From contig JAPLAU010000032.1 in NCBI GenBank assembly GCA_026393115.1, positions 112,515-176,514 of the forward strand: a stretch of 64,000 nucleotides of DNA, written 5' to 3'. Below, piece by piece: positions 53,696-64,000 of the stretch; positions within the stretch are counted from its first letter, which is position 1, and the number at the start of each line of letters is the position of its first letter. This stretch comes from Actinomycetota bacterium (GTDB lineage Bacteria; Actinomycetota; Actinomycetes; S36-B12; CAIYMF01). The position numbers and the translations under genes were made by a program. The notes under the pieces were generated by a model, which did not search any database, had not been told where the DNA came from, and saw only the letters and a list, made by a program, of their open reading frames with translations.

Positions 53696-56419
53696 TCAGC
53701 CGGTATTGCGCAACCCTGAGGCAATTCCGTTCACGGTCACGAGCAAGGCGCGATTGAGTTCGGGAGCGAGGGGAGCTTCTCCCGCCGCACGAATACGCTG
53801 CAGGAGTGACACTTGCAGGTACTGCAGCGGCATCAGGTAGGCATCGCGCACAGCGAGAGTTCGTGCCAGCGACGGATGCGTTGACAACAGTGCGCTCTCA
53901 CCCGTGAGTGCCAACACCTCGCGAACGGTGAGTTCGTATTCGCACTCGATCTCGGTGATGAATCGCTGCAGGTGCTCGGGTGTCAACTGTTCAACGTAGT
54001 GACGTGCAACGCTGAGGTCGGTCTTAACCAACGTCATTTCGACGTTGGAGATGAAGGTGCGAACGAAGTGCCAGCCCTCGTACATTGCCTGAAGTGTGTC
54101 GCCGTCGCCCGCTTCGCGAACCGCAGCGAGTCCGCTTCCGACGCCGAACCAACCCGGCACGATTTGGCGGGACTGAGTCCAGCCAAACACCCACGGAATG
54201 GCGCGCAGATTCGCGAGTCCCTCATCGGCGGAGGCACGTCGCGACGGACGTGAGCCCATGTTCAGATCAGCCAGCGTTGCGACGGGAGTTGACGACGCGA
54301 AGTACGCCGGCAGCTCAGGGTCGTCGACGAGCGTCCGGTAACACGCAAACGCTGCGGCGCTTGCATCGCCCATGACGCGGTCCCACAAGTCACGGGTGTG
54401 CGATTCAATTCGTGGCTTTCGGTGGAGCAAACTGGCTTCAAGCGTGGCGGCAACTGCGAGTTCGAGGTTTTCGCGAGCAAGCGCGGGAAGCAGGTATTTG
54501 TCGCTAATGACTTCGCCCTGCTCGGTGACCTTGATTTCGCCATCGAGCACCCCACTGGGCTGCGCCAGAATCGCTTCGTAGGTGGGTCCGCCGCCACGGC
54601 CCACGGTTCCGCCCCGGCCGTGGAAAAGTCGCAGTCGTACTCCGTGGGCGCTCGCTACATCGCGCAGGCGACGCTGCGCGAGTTGAATCTCCCACTGCGA
54701 GGTCATGATGCCGGCGTCCTTATTGGAGTCGGAGTACCCCAGCATCACTTCCTGGCAACCGCCTCGCAGATCGACGATGCGTCGGTAGGAAGGATCGCTG
54801 AGGATGGAATCGAGAATCTCGCCCGCACGCCGTAGTTCACCGACTGTCTCGAGAAGCGGCACGAATCCGATGCGCGCGGTGTCGGTTGAGAGATCGACGA
54901 GACCTGCCTCTTTGCCCAGGAGTACTGCGGCAAGTAAGTCGTCGGCATCGCGCGTCATCGACACGATGTAACTCTCGATTACATCCGAGCCGTAACGATC
55001 GAGGGCCTCTCGAATGGCAACGAAGGTATCGAAGGTGCGAGCGCCGGCCTCGTCGAGTGGGGGAGGTATTGGAGCGAGCGGTCGCTGTGCCGCTAATTCG
55101 CGACTGATCACCGACAGGCGTTGGGTGCGCGGCATGTCGTCGTAGGGCATGTCTTCGGTGCCGAGTCGATCGATGAGTTGACCCAAGGCCTGATGGTGCG
55201 CCGCTGCGTGCTCGCGGATATCGAGGGTCGCAAGGTTGATGCCCAACGCGGACGAAACGCGCAGCATGTCGTCAAGCACCCCCAGAACCAGCGGGCTGCT
55301 GTGCTGCGCGAGGGAATCGCGCACCACAGCAAGGTCGGCGAGCAATTCGCTGGTACTCAGGTAGTCGTGTCGCTCGATATGGGGAAGTGTGGTGCCGAGG
55401 CGGGCACGGGTATTTGCGAGCTTCTGCCGCACTGCGGTGAGTTTGAGTCGCCATGGCTCTTCAGCATTGATGCGCAGGTAACGTGCGTCGAGTTCGGGCA
55501 GACAGGCGAGATCGCGTTCAATATCGGCGTCAAGTGCCGGATCGCTGCCGACATGACGCTCGCTGACTGAGAGATCCTCAAGGAGCCGGTCAAGTTGGGC
55601 GATGAGGTCGCGAATGGCGTGATCGCGCTGAATGCCGATTACCGACCGCGTAACAGCCGGAGTGACAAAGGGGTTTCCATCGCGATCTCCTCCGATCCAC
55701 GAGCCAAATGAAATGGGTCGCGCGAACGGGTCAAGTTGGACTCCCACCGATCTCAGTCCGGTTTCGAGGTCGTCGAGAACTTCGGTGAGTGGCCCCTGAG
55801 CAATACCGTCGAGGTAATACAGGGCATTGCGTGCTTCGTCTAATACCTCGGGCCTTTCTAGTCGCAGCTCGTCGGTAAGCCAGAGCAAGTCGACATAGCG
55901 CGCGATTTGTTCACGTTCACGGGGGCCGAGGTTTCCGGCCATGAGAACGTCGGCAATGCGCCTGAGCTTCAGCAGGACGCTTCGTCGACTTGCTTCAGTG
56001 GGGTGAGCCGTAAACACGGGTCGAACGGCGAGGCGTGCAGCAACGTCGGCAACTTCGGCGCTGGTGAGATCGCTGTCGGCAATTTGCGCCATAGTGCGAG
56101 CAAGCGGTCCGCCATCTGCTGATGCCCGGCGCGCAGACACCTGGCGCGCACGATGCACCTGCTCGGCCACGTTCGCTAGTTGGAAGTAGATAGAAAATGC
56201 GCGTGCCAAACGTGTCGCCGTGGTCAGGTCGACTGCCTCGAGGCGAGCGAGGGCAACGCCCGGTTCGGTGCGCACTGAACTCCGCACATGCTCAACGAGC
56301 TCGAATAACTCATCGCCGTCGGATTCAAGTCGCACGATGGATTCGCCGAGCATGGTGCCGAGAAGGCGAATATGTGCTCTCAGATCGGAGTCACTTGCTG
56401 ACAATGTGTTGTCATTCAT
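53696..56419 (-). CDS. ppc: Phosphoenolpyruvate carboxylase
   Basis: 907-residue anaplerotic enzyme making oxaloacetate from PEP and bicarbonate. Catalytic His in VFTAHPTEASRRS, substrate loops GGDRDGNPFVTP, GYSDSNKDAG and FHGRGGTVGRGGGP, and the allosteric C terminus ending GLRNTG. Converges with the GGDEF-EAL gene with a 13-base gap. TAGGCT lies 9 bases before the ATG. Confidence 0.97.
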   Translation of the reverse strand: MNDNTLSASDSDLRAHIRLLGTMLGESIVRLESDGDELFELVEHVRSSVRTEPGVALARLEAVDLTTATRLARAFSIYFQLANVAEQVHRARQVSARRASADGGPLARTMAQIADSDLTSAEVADVAARLAVRPVFTAHPTEASRRSVLLKLRRIADVLMAGNLGPREREQIARYVDLLWLTDELRLERPEVLDEARNALYYLDGIAQGPLTEVLDDLETGLRSVGVQLDPFARPISFGSWIGGDRDGNPFVTPAVTRSVIGIQRDHAIRDLIAQLDRLLEDLSVSERHVGSDPALDADIERDLACLPELDARYLRINAEEPWRLKLTAVRQKLANTRARLGTTLPHIERHDYLSTSELLADLAVVRDSLAQHSSPLVLGVLDDMLRVSSALGINLATLDIREHAAAHHQALGQLIDRLGTEDMPYDDMPRTQRLSVISRELAAQRPLAPIPPPLDEAGARTFDTFVAIREALDRYGSDVIESYIVSMTRDADDLLAAVLLGKEAGLVDLSTDTARIGFVPLLETVGELRRAGEILDSILSDPSYRRIVDLRGGCQEVMLGYSDSNKDAGIMTSQWEIQLAQRRLRDVASAHGVRLRLFHGRGGTVGRGGGPTYEAILAQPSGVLDGEIKVTEQGEVISDKYLLPALARENLELAVAATLEASLLHRKPRIESHTRDLWDRVMGDASAAAFACYRTLVDDPELPAYFASSTPVATLADLNMGSRPSRRASADEGLANLRAIPWVFGWTQSRQIVPGWFGVGSGLAAVREAGDGDTLQAMYEGWHFVRTFISNVEMTLVKTDLSVARHYVEQLTPEHLQRFITEIECEYELTVREVLALTGESALLSTHPSLARTLAVRDAYLMPLQYLQVSLLQRIRAAGEAPLAPELNRALLVTVNGIASGLRNTG

Positions 56420-56428
56420 GGTGGCGCG

Positions 56429-56434
56429 AGCCTA
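56429..56434 (-). promoter_or_regulatory. -10 hexamer TAGGCT before ppc
   Basis: Nine bases upstream of the ATG at 56419 on the minus strand; leaderless or nearly so. Confidence 0.45.
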
Positions 56435-56444
56435 TCGAAGGCAG

Positions 56445-56471
56445 CCATAACCCAAGGTCAGAACCTTATGG
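56445..56471. repeat. Inverted repeat CCATAA/TTATGG in the ppc-mini-lsr2 gap
   Basis: Six-base arms with a 15-base interval that itself contains AAGG/CCTT. It lies upstream of ppc and of the mini-lsr2 gene; it may be a weak operator. No regulator can be named. Confidence 0.3.
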
Positions 56472-56543
56472 CGGGGTTGGTAGGCGACTGCTCCTCGGTT
56501 ATTACTAAATTTGAGTTACCAAATGTGGCGATGATGTGCGATT

Positions 56544-56714
56544 GTGCGCATCGATGACTTCGATGGTGATTCGGCTCATGAAACCGTACTTTTCGCCCTT
56601 GACGGAGTGTCGTACCAAATTGACCTCTCCAAGGCCAAGAAGAAGGGCCTGATCGAGTCAGAGCGCGGCCGCATTCCGGCATCGGTTATTGAGGCTTACG
56701 ACGCTGCGCATTGA
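56544..56714 (+). CDS. Miniature Lsr2-like protein (56 aa)
   Basis: A 57-codon frame from GTG 56544. Residues 1-30 (RIDDFDGDSAHETVLFALDG, then VSYQIDLSK) match the core of the Lsr2 dimerisation domain (canonical VDDFDG...ETVEFGLDGVTYEIDLS). Residues 41-55 (RGRIPASVIEAYDAA) match the end of the Lsr2 DNA-binding domain, including the RGR minor-groove motif. The roughly 50 residues between them in full Lsr2 (about 112 aa), with most of the DNA-binding domain, are replaced by about ten, and the first beta-strand is missing. It lies just upstream of clpC, the canonical lsr2 place. No upstream in-frame extension exists (TGA at 56532). Confidence 0.75.
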   Translation: MRIDDFDGDSAHETVLFALDGVSYQIDLSKAKKKGLIESERGRIPASVIEAYDAAH

Positions 56715-56727
56715 GCTTTTCGGGCTC

Positions 56728-56745
56728 TGTTCGCCCACGGCGGAC
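56728..56745. promoter_or_regulatory. ClgR-like operator upstream of clpC
   Basis: TGTTCGCCCACGGCGGAC fits 17 of 18 positions of the corynebacterial ClgR consensus as I recall it (WNNWCGCYNANRGCGWWS). ClgR activates clp genes in actinobacteria. The site lies about 80 bases upstream of a TAGCAT -10 hexamer (56823-56828). Confidence 0.55.
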
Positions 56746-56875
56746 GCTCTCGGGAACACTGGGTGACTCGAACGGGTTGAAGCAGAGGACGCCTTCCGGA
56801 TGAAGTCTTGGAGGCGCGCCGTTAGCATGGAGTCCCCGGGGAGCGGTCCTCGGCCAGTTGTCAGGAGTGTGGGCG

Positions 56876-59398
<2,523 letters not shown>

Positions 59399-59415
59399 AA
59401 CTCGCGCATCACTGA

Positions 59416-59453
59416 ACGGGCCGTATCTCCCCTTGCAGGGGGGTGCGGCCCGT
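59416..59453. terminator. Hairpin terminator after clpC
   Basis: ACGGGCCG pairs with CGGCCCGT (59446-59453), and the stem continues with CTCCCC/GGGGGG after a small internal loop. It lies 17 bases after the clpC stop. No U-tract. Confidence 0.7.
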
Positions 59454-59562
59454 AGCCTGTTGGAAGTACGTCCGGCTTCGGAACCGACGCCGCCGCGATT
59501 TCGCTTCAGGCCTTCGGCCCATGGGGGGTCCCGCTCGAGACCGTGGTGCTGCCGCTAGGCCC

Positions 59563-59580
59563 GACCCCGACCCCGACCCC
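59563..59580 (+). repeat. (GACCCC)3 tandem repeat
   Basis: Three exact hexanucleotide units in the clpC-mutY gap. Confidence 0.7.
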
Positions 59581-59630
59581 GAGCGGCGGCTGAGCCCCGC
59601 GCCGTCGATGGCGCCCTCGCCGAGGTTCTC

Positions 59631-59687
59631 GGTCATCTTTGGTCACAAGGTGACCGTCTGGGGATTCTCTGGTCAAAAGATGCCCCG
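59631..59687 (-). repeat. Dispersed intergenic element, copy B
   Basis: Inverted relative to copy A at 3418-3474 and about 74% identical over 57 positions without gaps. It contains two TGACC half-units 30 bases apart, the first in TTTTGACCAGAGAA and the second in GTGACCAAAGATG when read on the minus strand. Like copy A it lies in one of the few long gene-free stretches. Confidence 0.55.
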
Positions 59688-59713
59688 GGGCCGGACATGT
59701 CGAGCGGCGGTGC

Positions 59714-60613
59714 TTACGAACTCGGGAGGGCGTACTCGTCGTCACCGACGATGGCGACGAGTGCGTCATCAAGCAACGAGTCCAGGCACCGTTCGCGTTG
59801 CGCCGCGTCGTCCCATGCCTCACGCAAGAGTGCGCCGGGCACCGCACCACTGCTCTCGCGCAACACCGACATCAGTCGACCGCGGCATTGCCGGTCGGTT
59901 CCGTGCCAAGCTTGTCGCCGCGGTGCGACCGTGCTTGCGGGGTAGTCGGCCGCACGCCACGCACAATCGGTTCGCACCGGGCACGCGCTACACACGGGCT
60001 TGGTTGCGGTGCATACCAGCGCGCCAAGTTCCATGACAGCAACCGACCATTCCGCCGCTGATTTCGAGGTGCGCGGCAGTAGTGAAGTGGCGAGTTCGCG
60101 TTCGGAATTGGTCAGGCTCGCGGGGGGTCGCTCTGTGCCGCTGATCAGGCGTGAGAGTACCCGGCGCACATTGGTGTCGAGAACCACTGCTCGCTGGCCG
60201 TACGCGAAAGCGCGAACGGCCGCTGCGGTGTATTCGCCGACTCCGGGCAGGGCGCGCAATTCGTCGTCGGTCGTGGGAACGGTGCCATGGTGATCGCGCG
60301 TGATGACGATGGCCGCCTCGCGAAGTCGAAGGGCGCGGCGGGGGTAGCCCAAGCGACCCCACATGCGCAGGATGTCGGCCGGTGACGCCGCCGCGGTCGT
60401 TTCGGGGTCGGGCCAGCGCTCGATCCAGGCGAGGTACGCGGGGGCCACACGGGAAACCGGCGTCTGCCCGAGCATGACTTCCGAGACGAGAACCTGCCAG
60501 GCCGTGGTGCTGGCGTCTCGCCACGGCAGGCTTCGTCCGTGCGTGCGATACCACCTGACAATGGCTCTGCGAGGTCTCGCTGACGCGTTCTGAGAGGCCG
60601 TGGCGACAGGCAC
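59714..60613 (-). CDS. mutY: A/G-specific adenine DNA glycosylase
   Basis: 299-residue HhH glycosylase that removes adenine opposite 8-oxoguanine. Catalytic glutamate in LVSEVMLGQTPV, helix-hairpin-helix LPGVGEYTAAAVRAFAYG with catalytic Asp in VLDTNVRRVL, and a 4Fe-4S cluster C-x6-C-x2-C-x5-C (VCTATKPVCSACPVRTDC). The motif usually reads MLQQT; here the first Gln is Gly. The C-terminal NUDIX-like reader domain is short or absent. The GTG at 60613 with GGGAGG upstream is preferred because longer frames run through the divergent gene. Confidence 0.9.
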   Translation of the reverse strand: MPVATASQNASARPRRAIVRWYRTHGRSLPWRDASTTAWQVLVSEVMLGQTPVSRVAPAYLAWIERWPDPETTAAASPADILRMWGRLGYPRRALRLREAAIVITRDHHGTVPTTDDELRALPGVGEYTAAAVRAFAYGQRAVVLDTNVRRVLSRLISGTERPPASLTNSERELATSLLPRTSKSAAEWSVAVMELGALVCTATKPVCSACPVRTDCAWRAADYPASTVAPRRQAWHGTDRQCRGRLMSVLRESSGAVPGALLREAWDDAAQRERCLDSLLDDALVAIVGDDEYALPSS

Positions 60614-60684
60614 GGGGCCAGCCTCCCACGGGACCGATACTGGCTCTGCGGCACGTCGCGGTATCGCCAAGGGGTCCGGCGGGG

Positions 60685-60690
60685 TAGCGT
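60685..60690 (+). promoter_or_regulatory. -10 hexamer TAGCGT, leaderless promoter
   Basis: Eight bases before the GTG at 60699. Confidence 0.45.
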
Positions 60691-60698
60691 TTTGTGTC

Positions 60699-61316
60699 GT
60701 GAGCCTGATGAGTCCCGTCGGACCGGAGCAGCCAGGGGTGTACTGGCGCCGCCGACTGATGGTGTTGGCAGCCGTTCTGCTGCTCCTGATCGCGTTCTGG
60801 TTCTTGTTCCTGCGTGGCCGCGGGTCGTCGAGCGCCACCCCGACACCGGCACCCACGAATTCCAGTAGCGCGACGTCAGACCCGACGTCGTCGCCCAGCG
60901 GTAGTTCAAGCCCCACCGATTCGAAGGTGCCGGCCTGCTCGGATGCTGACATTGCCGTCACTATTGCGCTGGATGGAACGAGTTTCCCCTCGGGTAGTCC
61001 GGTGACGCTGACTCAGGGAATCAAGAACAACGGAACAGAGGCGTGCCGACGCGACATCGGAGCCAAGGCGAACACGATCCTCATTACCTCAGGTGGCTAT
61101 CCGGTGTGGTCCAGTGATGACTGTTCCCCCGGTGGCGACTCGAACATTGTCACGATGAAGCCCGGCGACACCTATCAGGTCACTGTGAAGTGGAAGGGTG
61201 ACGTGACCGAAGGCACCTGCCCCAAGAACCCGACAACGGCCAAGGCCGGTGGCTACGACACGCAAGGTAAGAACGGCAAGGTCGTCAGCAAGACGAAGGC
61301 CTTTGAAATCACCTGA
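60699..61316 (+). CDS. Membrane-anchored extracytoplasmic protein (DUF4232-like domain)
   Basis: 205 residues: one N-terminal transmembrane helix (LMVLAAVLLLLIAFWFLFL), a Ser/Thr/Pro linker (about residues 45-80) and an Ig-like beta domain with VPACSDADIAVTIALDGTSF, NGTEACRRDIGA and a closing TYQVTVKWKG. Four cysteines may form disulfides. Similar proteins are found beside mutY/disA in actinobacteria; function unknown. GTG 60699 or ATG 60708 may be the start. Confidence 0.75.
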   Translation: MSLMSPVGPEQPGVYWRRRLMVLAAVLLLLIAFWFLFLRGRGSSSATPTPAPTNSSSATSDPTSSPSGSSSPTDSKVPACSDADIAVTIALDGTSFPSGSPVTLTQGIKNNGTEACRRDIGAKANTILITSGGYPVWSSDDCSPGGDSNIVTMKPGDTYQVTVKWKGDVTEGTCPKNPTTAKAGGYDTQGKNGKVVSKTKAFEIT

Positions 61317-61324
61317 GCCGCGAG

Positions 61325-62413
61325 TTAGACGTAGCGTTCGAGGATGCTCGACTCCGCGAGTCGCGAGAGTCCTTCGCGCACCGACCGCGCCCGAGTCTCG
61401 CCCACGCCTTCGACTGCCTGAAGGTCGTCGATGTTCGCGGCGAGTAGTCTCTGCAAGTTGCCGAAGTGGTCAACCAAGCGATCGACGACCACTTCAGGAA
61501 GCCGGGGCACCCGCGCGAGGAGGCGGTAACCGCGCGGACTGATGCTCTGGTCGAGGTTGTCACCGTCATTGCCGAGGGCACGGGCAACCTGACTGAGGTC
61601 GAGTAGGTCGGTGGACCCGAGTGCATCGAGTTCAGCCAGGTAGCTTTCGATCCGGCGTGCTTTCTTTCCGCCGCTTGATGGCAGGTAGTCGCGAACGACG
61701 AGGACTCGATCATCCTCGACACCGGACACGAGTTCCTCGAGCTGCAGTGACAGCAGTCGACCGTCGGTTCCGAGTTCGACAACGTAACCGGAGATTTCGC
61801 GCGCAATGCGTCGCACCATTTCAAGTCGCTGTGACACGCTGGCCACATCGCGAATCGTGACCAGATCCTCGATTTCCAGGGCCGACAGAGTGCTGCTGAC
61901 TTCATCGAGTCGGTGCTTGTATCGCTCAAGAGTGGCCAGTGCCTGATTTGCGCGCGACAGCATGGCCGCGGAGTCTTCAAGCACGTACCGACGGCCCGCG
62001 ACATACAGCGCGATGATGTTCATCGACTTGCTGACGCTGACCACAGGGAATCCGGTTTGCCGGGCGACGCGGTCGGCGGTGCGGTGTCGCGTTCCCGTTT
62101 CATCGGTGGGAATTTTCGGGTCGGGCAGCAACTGCACTGCGGCCCGCAGAATGCGAGTAACGTCGGCGTCAACAAGCACGGCGCCGTCCATCTTGGAAAG
62201 TTCGCGAAGGCCGGTGGCGGTGAAGTCGACGTCGAGAGCGAAACCTCCGCCCGACATCGCCTCAATGGTCTTGTCGTGTCCGAGGACGATCAGACCGCCA
62301 GTTCTGCCGCGGAGGATGCGTTCGAGGCCGTCGCGCAGGGCGGTTCCGGGTGCCACCATGGCAAGCACCTGGCGCAGTACCGCTTCGGGATCTGCGGGCG
62401 TTCGGTCCGACAC
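61325..62413 (-). CDS. disA: DNA integrity scanning protein DisA, diadenylate cyclase
   Basis: 362-residue octameric c-di-AMP synthase that scans DNA. The catalytic DAC domain has the DGA motif in [12 protein letters not shown] and RHR in [11 protein letters not shown]; the linker helices and the C-terminal HhH domain ([21 protein letters not shown]) bind branched DNA. GTG 62413 with GGGGAG 6 bases upstream is chosen; an ATG seven codons earlier is possible. It follows radA with an 85-base gap, the typical actinobacterial order; RadA is known to bind and inhibit DisA in mycobacteria. Confidence 0.94.
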   Translation of the reverse strand: MSDRTPADPEAVLRQVLAMVAPGTALRDGLERILRGRTGGLIVLGHDKTIEAMSGGGFALDVDFTATGLRELSKMDGAVLVDADVTRILRAAVQLLPDPKIPTDETGTRHRTADRVARQTGFPVVSVSKSMNIIALYVAGRRYVLEDSAAMLSRANQALATLERYKHRLDEVSSTLSALEIEDLVTIRDVASVSQRLEMVRRIAREISGYVVELGTDGRLLSLQLEELVSGVEDDRVLVVRDYLPSSGGKKARRIESYLAELDALGSTDLLDLSQVARALGNDGDNLDQSISPRGYRLLARVPRLPEVVVDRLVDHFGNLQRLLAANIDDLQAVEGVGETRARSVREGLSRLAESSILERYV

Positions 62414-62498
62414 TACAAACTCCCCATGAATCATCGTCGGCGTTGGAGTCGCGCCTTCGTAAGGGAGCCTATACGCAGGAAGGGAGGGGCAGCGCGCC

Positions 62499-63872
62499 TC
62501 AGCCAGTGCGCTCGCGTGCCAGCACATCGATGACTTGCCGAACGTCATCGACCTCAAGCACCTTCAAACCGGGCGGTAATGGTCCTGGATCGCGGGGAAC
62601 AACCGCGTGGGTGAATCCGATTCGGGCTGCTTCGGCCAGCCGGCGCTGAATTCCGGAGACGCGACGTACCTCACCGGCCAAACCCACCTCGCCGACAGCG
62701 ATGGTGCGAGTGGCAAGCGGTCGATCGAGGAGCCCACCGGCGAGGGCGATGGCGACGGCGAGGTCAGCGGCAGGTTCACCCACTCGGACGCCTCCGATCG
62801 TGGCCACGAAGGTTTCGGCGCGGTCGAGATCGGTGAGCCCGACACGACGTTGAAGCACGGCGTGCACCATGGCGACCCGGGCGCTGTCGAGGCCCGACGT
62901 TGATCGGCGAGGAGTTGCGGCGCTGCTAGGAACGACGAGAGCTTGTACTTCAGTGAGGAGTGGTCGTGACCCTTCAAGGGTGACGGTGACGCAGGTACCC
63001 GGCACCGGAATATCGCGTTGGCTGATGAACAGTGCGCTGGGATCGGTGACCTCGATGATGCCGCTGTCGGCCAGTTCGAAGCAGCCCACCTCGTCGGCGG
63101 CACCGTAACGGTTCTTGAGCGCGCGTAGCAGGCGCAGTCGGGCATGTCGTTCACCTTCGACGCTGAGCACGACATCGACGAGGTGTTCAAGGAGTCGCGG
63201 GCCGGCAATAGTGCCGTCTTTGGTGACGTGGCCAATCAGCACCATCGGAATCTCGCGCTGCTTGGCAGTGCGGATGAGTGCCGCCGCGACCTCGCGCACC
63301 TGCGCGACGCCACCAGGCTGACCATCAACCTCGGGATGGCCGATGGTTTGGATGGAGTCAATGATGACCAGGCCTGGATTGACGGCCTCAATTTGTCCGA
63401 GCACTGCGGCTAGGTCGGTTTCAGCTGCGACGAGAAGGTTGGGAGCCATGGCTCCCACTCGCTCAGCGCGCATGCGGATCTGGGCGGCTGATTCCTCGCC
63501 CGAGATGTACAGGGCGGTACCCATGGCCGCACTGGCACGGGCAGCCATTTGAAGTAGCAACGTTGACTTGCCGATGCCGGGCTCGCCGGCTAGCAGAATG
63601 ACCGCTCCGGGAACGAGTCCGCCGCCGAGTACGCGGTCAAGTTCGCCGATACCCGTGGGGGTGGCTTTGGCGACCTCGATGCTGACATCGCCGATGGGCC
63701 GGGCGGCACTACTGACCGGACCAGCCGCGACGGCCCGCAGCGCTGCCCCGCCGACTTCGTCGACGCTGCCCCAGGCTTGGCATTCACCGCAGCGACCGAC
63801 CCACTTGATGGTGGTCCAGCCACACTCGGCACAGCGGTAAGCGGGGCTGGTCGGTTTATTCGCTCGGGCCAT
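62499..63872 (-). CDS. radA: DNA repair protein RadA
   Basis: 457 residues: an N-terminal C4 zinc finger ([18 protein letters not shown]), RecA-like core with Walker [10 protein letters not shown] and the RadA signature [16 protein letters not shown], and a C-terminal Lon-protease-like domain ([19 protein letters not shown]). It promotes branch migration during recombination. ATG 63872 follows TAGCGT by 7 bases (leaderless). Confidence 0.95.
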   Translation of the reverse strand: MARANKPTSPAYRCAECGWTTIKWVGRCGECQAWGSVDEVGGAALRAVAAGPVSSAARPIGDVSIEVAKATPTGIGELDRVLGGGLVPGAVILLAGEPGIGKSTLLLQMAARASAAMGTALYISGEESAAQIRMRAERVGAMAPNLLVAAETDLAAVLGQIEAVNPGLVIIDSIQTIGHPEVDGQPGGVAQVREVAAALIRTAKQREIPMVLIGHVTKDGTIAGPRLLEHLVDVVLSVEGERHARLRLLRALKNRYGAADEVGCFELADSGIIEVTDPSALFISQRDIPVPGTCVTVTLEGSRPLLTEVQALVVPSSAATPRRSTSGLDSARVAMVHAVLQRRVGLTDLDRAETFVATIGGVRVGEPAADLAVAIALAGGLLDRPLATRTIAVGEVGLAGEVRRVSGIQRRLAEAARIGFTHAVVPRDPGPLPPGLKVLEVDDVRQVIDVLARERTG

Positions 63873-63879
63873 ACGCGGA

Positions 63880-63885
63880 ACGCTA
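63880..63885 (-). promoter_or_regulatory. -10 hexamer TAGCGT, leaderless promoter of radA
   Basis: Seven bases upstream of the ATG at 63872 on the minus strand. Confidence 0.5.
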
Positions 63886-63929
63886 CCGGCCCGGTGCGAC
63901 ACCCCGTGCCTACGCCACTCAGGGCCGAC

Positions 63930-63935
63930 TAGCCT
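63930..63935 (+). promoter_or_regulatory. -10 hexamer TAGCCT, leaderless promoter
   Basis: Six bases before the GTG at 63942, divergent from radA. Confidence 0.45.
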
Positions 63936-63941
63936 GACGAG

Positions 63942-64000
63942 GTGACCGACGATCGCGCCGATGCCCTGCTGGCGTACGCGCTGATGGTGACGCGTGATCA
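63942..64000 (+). CDS. Start of an unidentified gene (3' end outside window)
   Basis: Only 19 codons are visible (VTDDRADALLAYALMVTRD). The start is supported by the -10 hexamer six bases upstream and the divergent arrangement with radA. Too short to identify. Confidence 0.5.
   Translation, partial: MTDDRADALLAYALMVTRD

Larger units (their letters stand above)
59399..59713. other. Gene-free 315-bp region between convergent clpC and mutY
   Basis: Holds a terminator hairpin (59416-59453), a GACCCC triplet repeat (59563-59580) and copy B of the dispersed element (59631-59687). Open frames crossing it show no family similarity and are not called. Confidence 0.6.

Noticed and set aside
59443..60036. 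197-codon frame on the plus strand across the clpC-mutY gap
   Set aside because: Composition is Arg/Pro-rich as in high-GC shadow frames; it is antisense to the end of mutY and covers the tandem GACCCC repeat and the dispersed element.
60614..60961. N-terminal extension of mutY to 60961
   Set aside because: It lies antisense to the membrane-anchored protein gene, and MutY homology starts only after residue 116 of the longer frame.

Overview
This window is a gene-dense, high-GC stretch of an actinobacterial chromosome (Actinomycetota). The assignment rests on gene order: tilS-hpt-ftsH-folE-folP-folB-folK-DUF3180, a DUF2520 protein before panC, and lysS ... lsr2-like ... clpC, followed by mutY, disA and radA. 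A DUF2342 zinc protease, PPOX/F420-type split-barrel proteins and LemA-DUF2207 point the same way. A genus cannot be named from the sequence. No rRNA, tRNA, CRISPR array, insertion sequence or prophage gene was found. A few genes look accessory (toxin-antitoxin pair, catabolic cluster).

Layout. 1-6444: a cut GGDEF-EAL protein, a zinc-ribbon/MetE-like pair, an FAD amine oxidase divergent from a quinone oxidoreductase, a PPOX protein and a tiny membrane protein. 6446-10616: the peroxide-defence pair ahpC-ahpF, two small secreted proteins behind an array of OmpR-type direct repeats, and a CgeB-like glycosyltransferase. 10738-17505: an alpha/beta hydrolase, a GntR regulator coupled to a ThDP enzyme, and a divergent operon of PPOX protein, 2,6-dihydroxypyridine-hydroxylase-like monooxygenase and DUF3500 protein, then a carbonic anhydrase. 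17560-23705: a three-domain kinase/M23/aminotransferase fusion, a Phd-RelE toxin-antitoxin pair, a DyP peroxidase, and lemA coupled to a nucleoside hydrolase. 23774-31750: DUF2207 protein, a glycerolipid acyltransferase pair (PlsB-like, HAD-PlsC), two small conserved proteins and a second GGDEF-EAL protein.

31940-51168 is the conserved core: ppa, dacB, DUF2342 protease, tilS, hpt, ftsH, the folate genes, DUF3180, a CPBP protease, a NuoD-like protein, DUF2520-panC-nadB-nadC-coaX, lysS and an N-acetylglutamate synthase-like gene. Many of these genes overlap by 1-8 bases, which suggests long translationally coupled operons for folate, pantothenate/CoA and NAD synthesis. 51271-63872 holds a third GGDEF-EAL protein, ppc, a miniature lsr2-like gene of only 56 codons at the canonical lsr2 position, clpC, mutY, a membrane protein, disA and radA. 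The window ends inside a new gene.

Regulation. Many operon-leading genes have a TAnnnT -10 hexamer only 6-9 bases before the start codon and no Shine-Dalgarno sequence, as expected for leaderless mRNAs. Several near-perfect dyads lie on promoters (10641-10661, 13996-14007, 25651-25668, 36715-36731), and a ClgR-like box lies before clpC. The most unusual items are the mini-Lsr2, a roughly 57-bp element found in two distant intergenic regions, the OmpR-type repeat array, and the kinase-peptidase-aminotransferase fusion.
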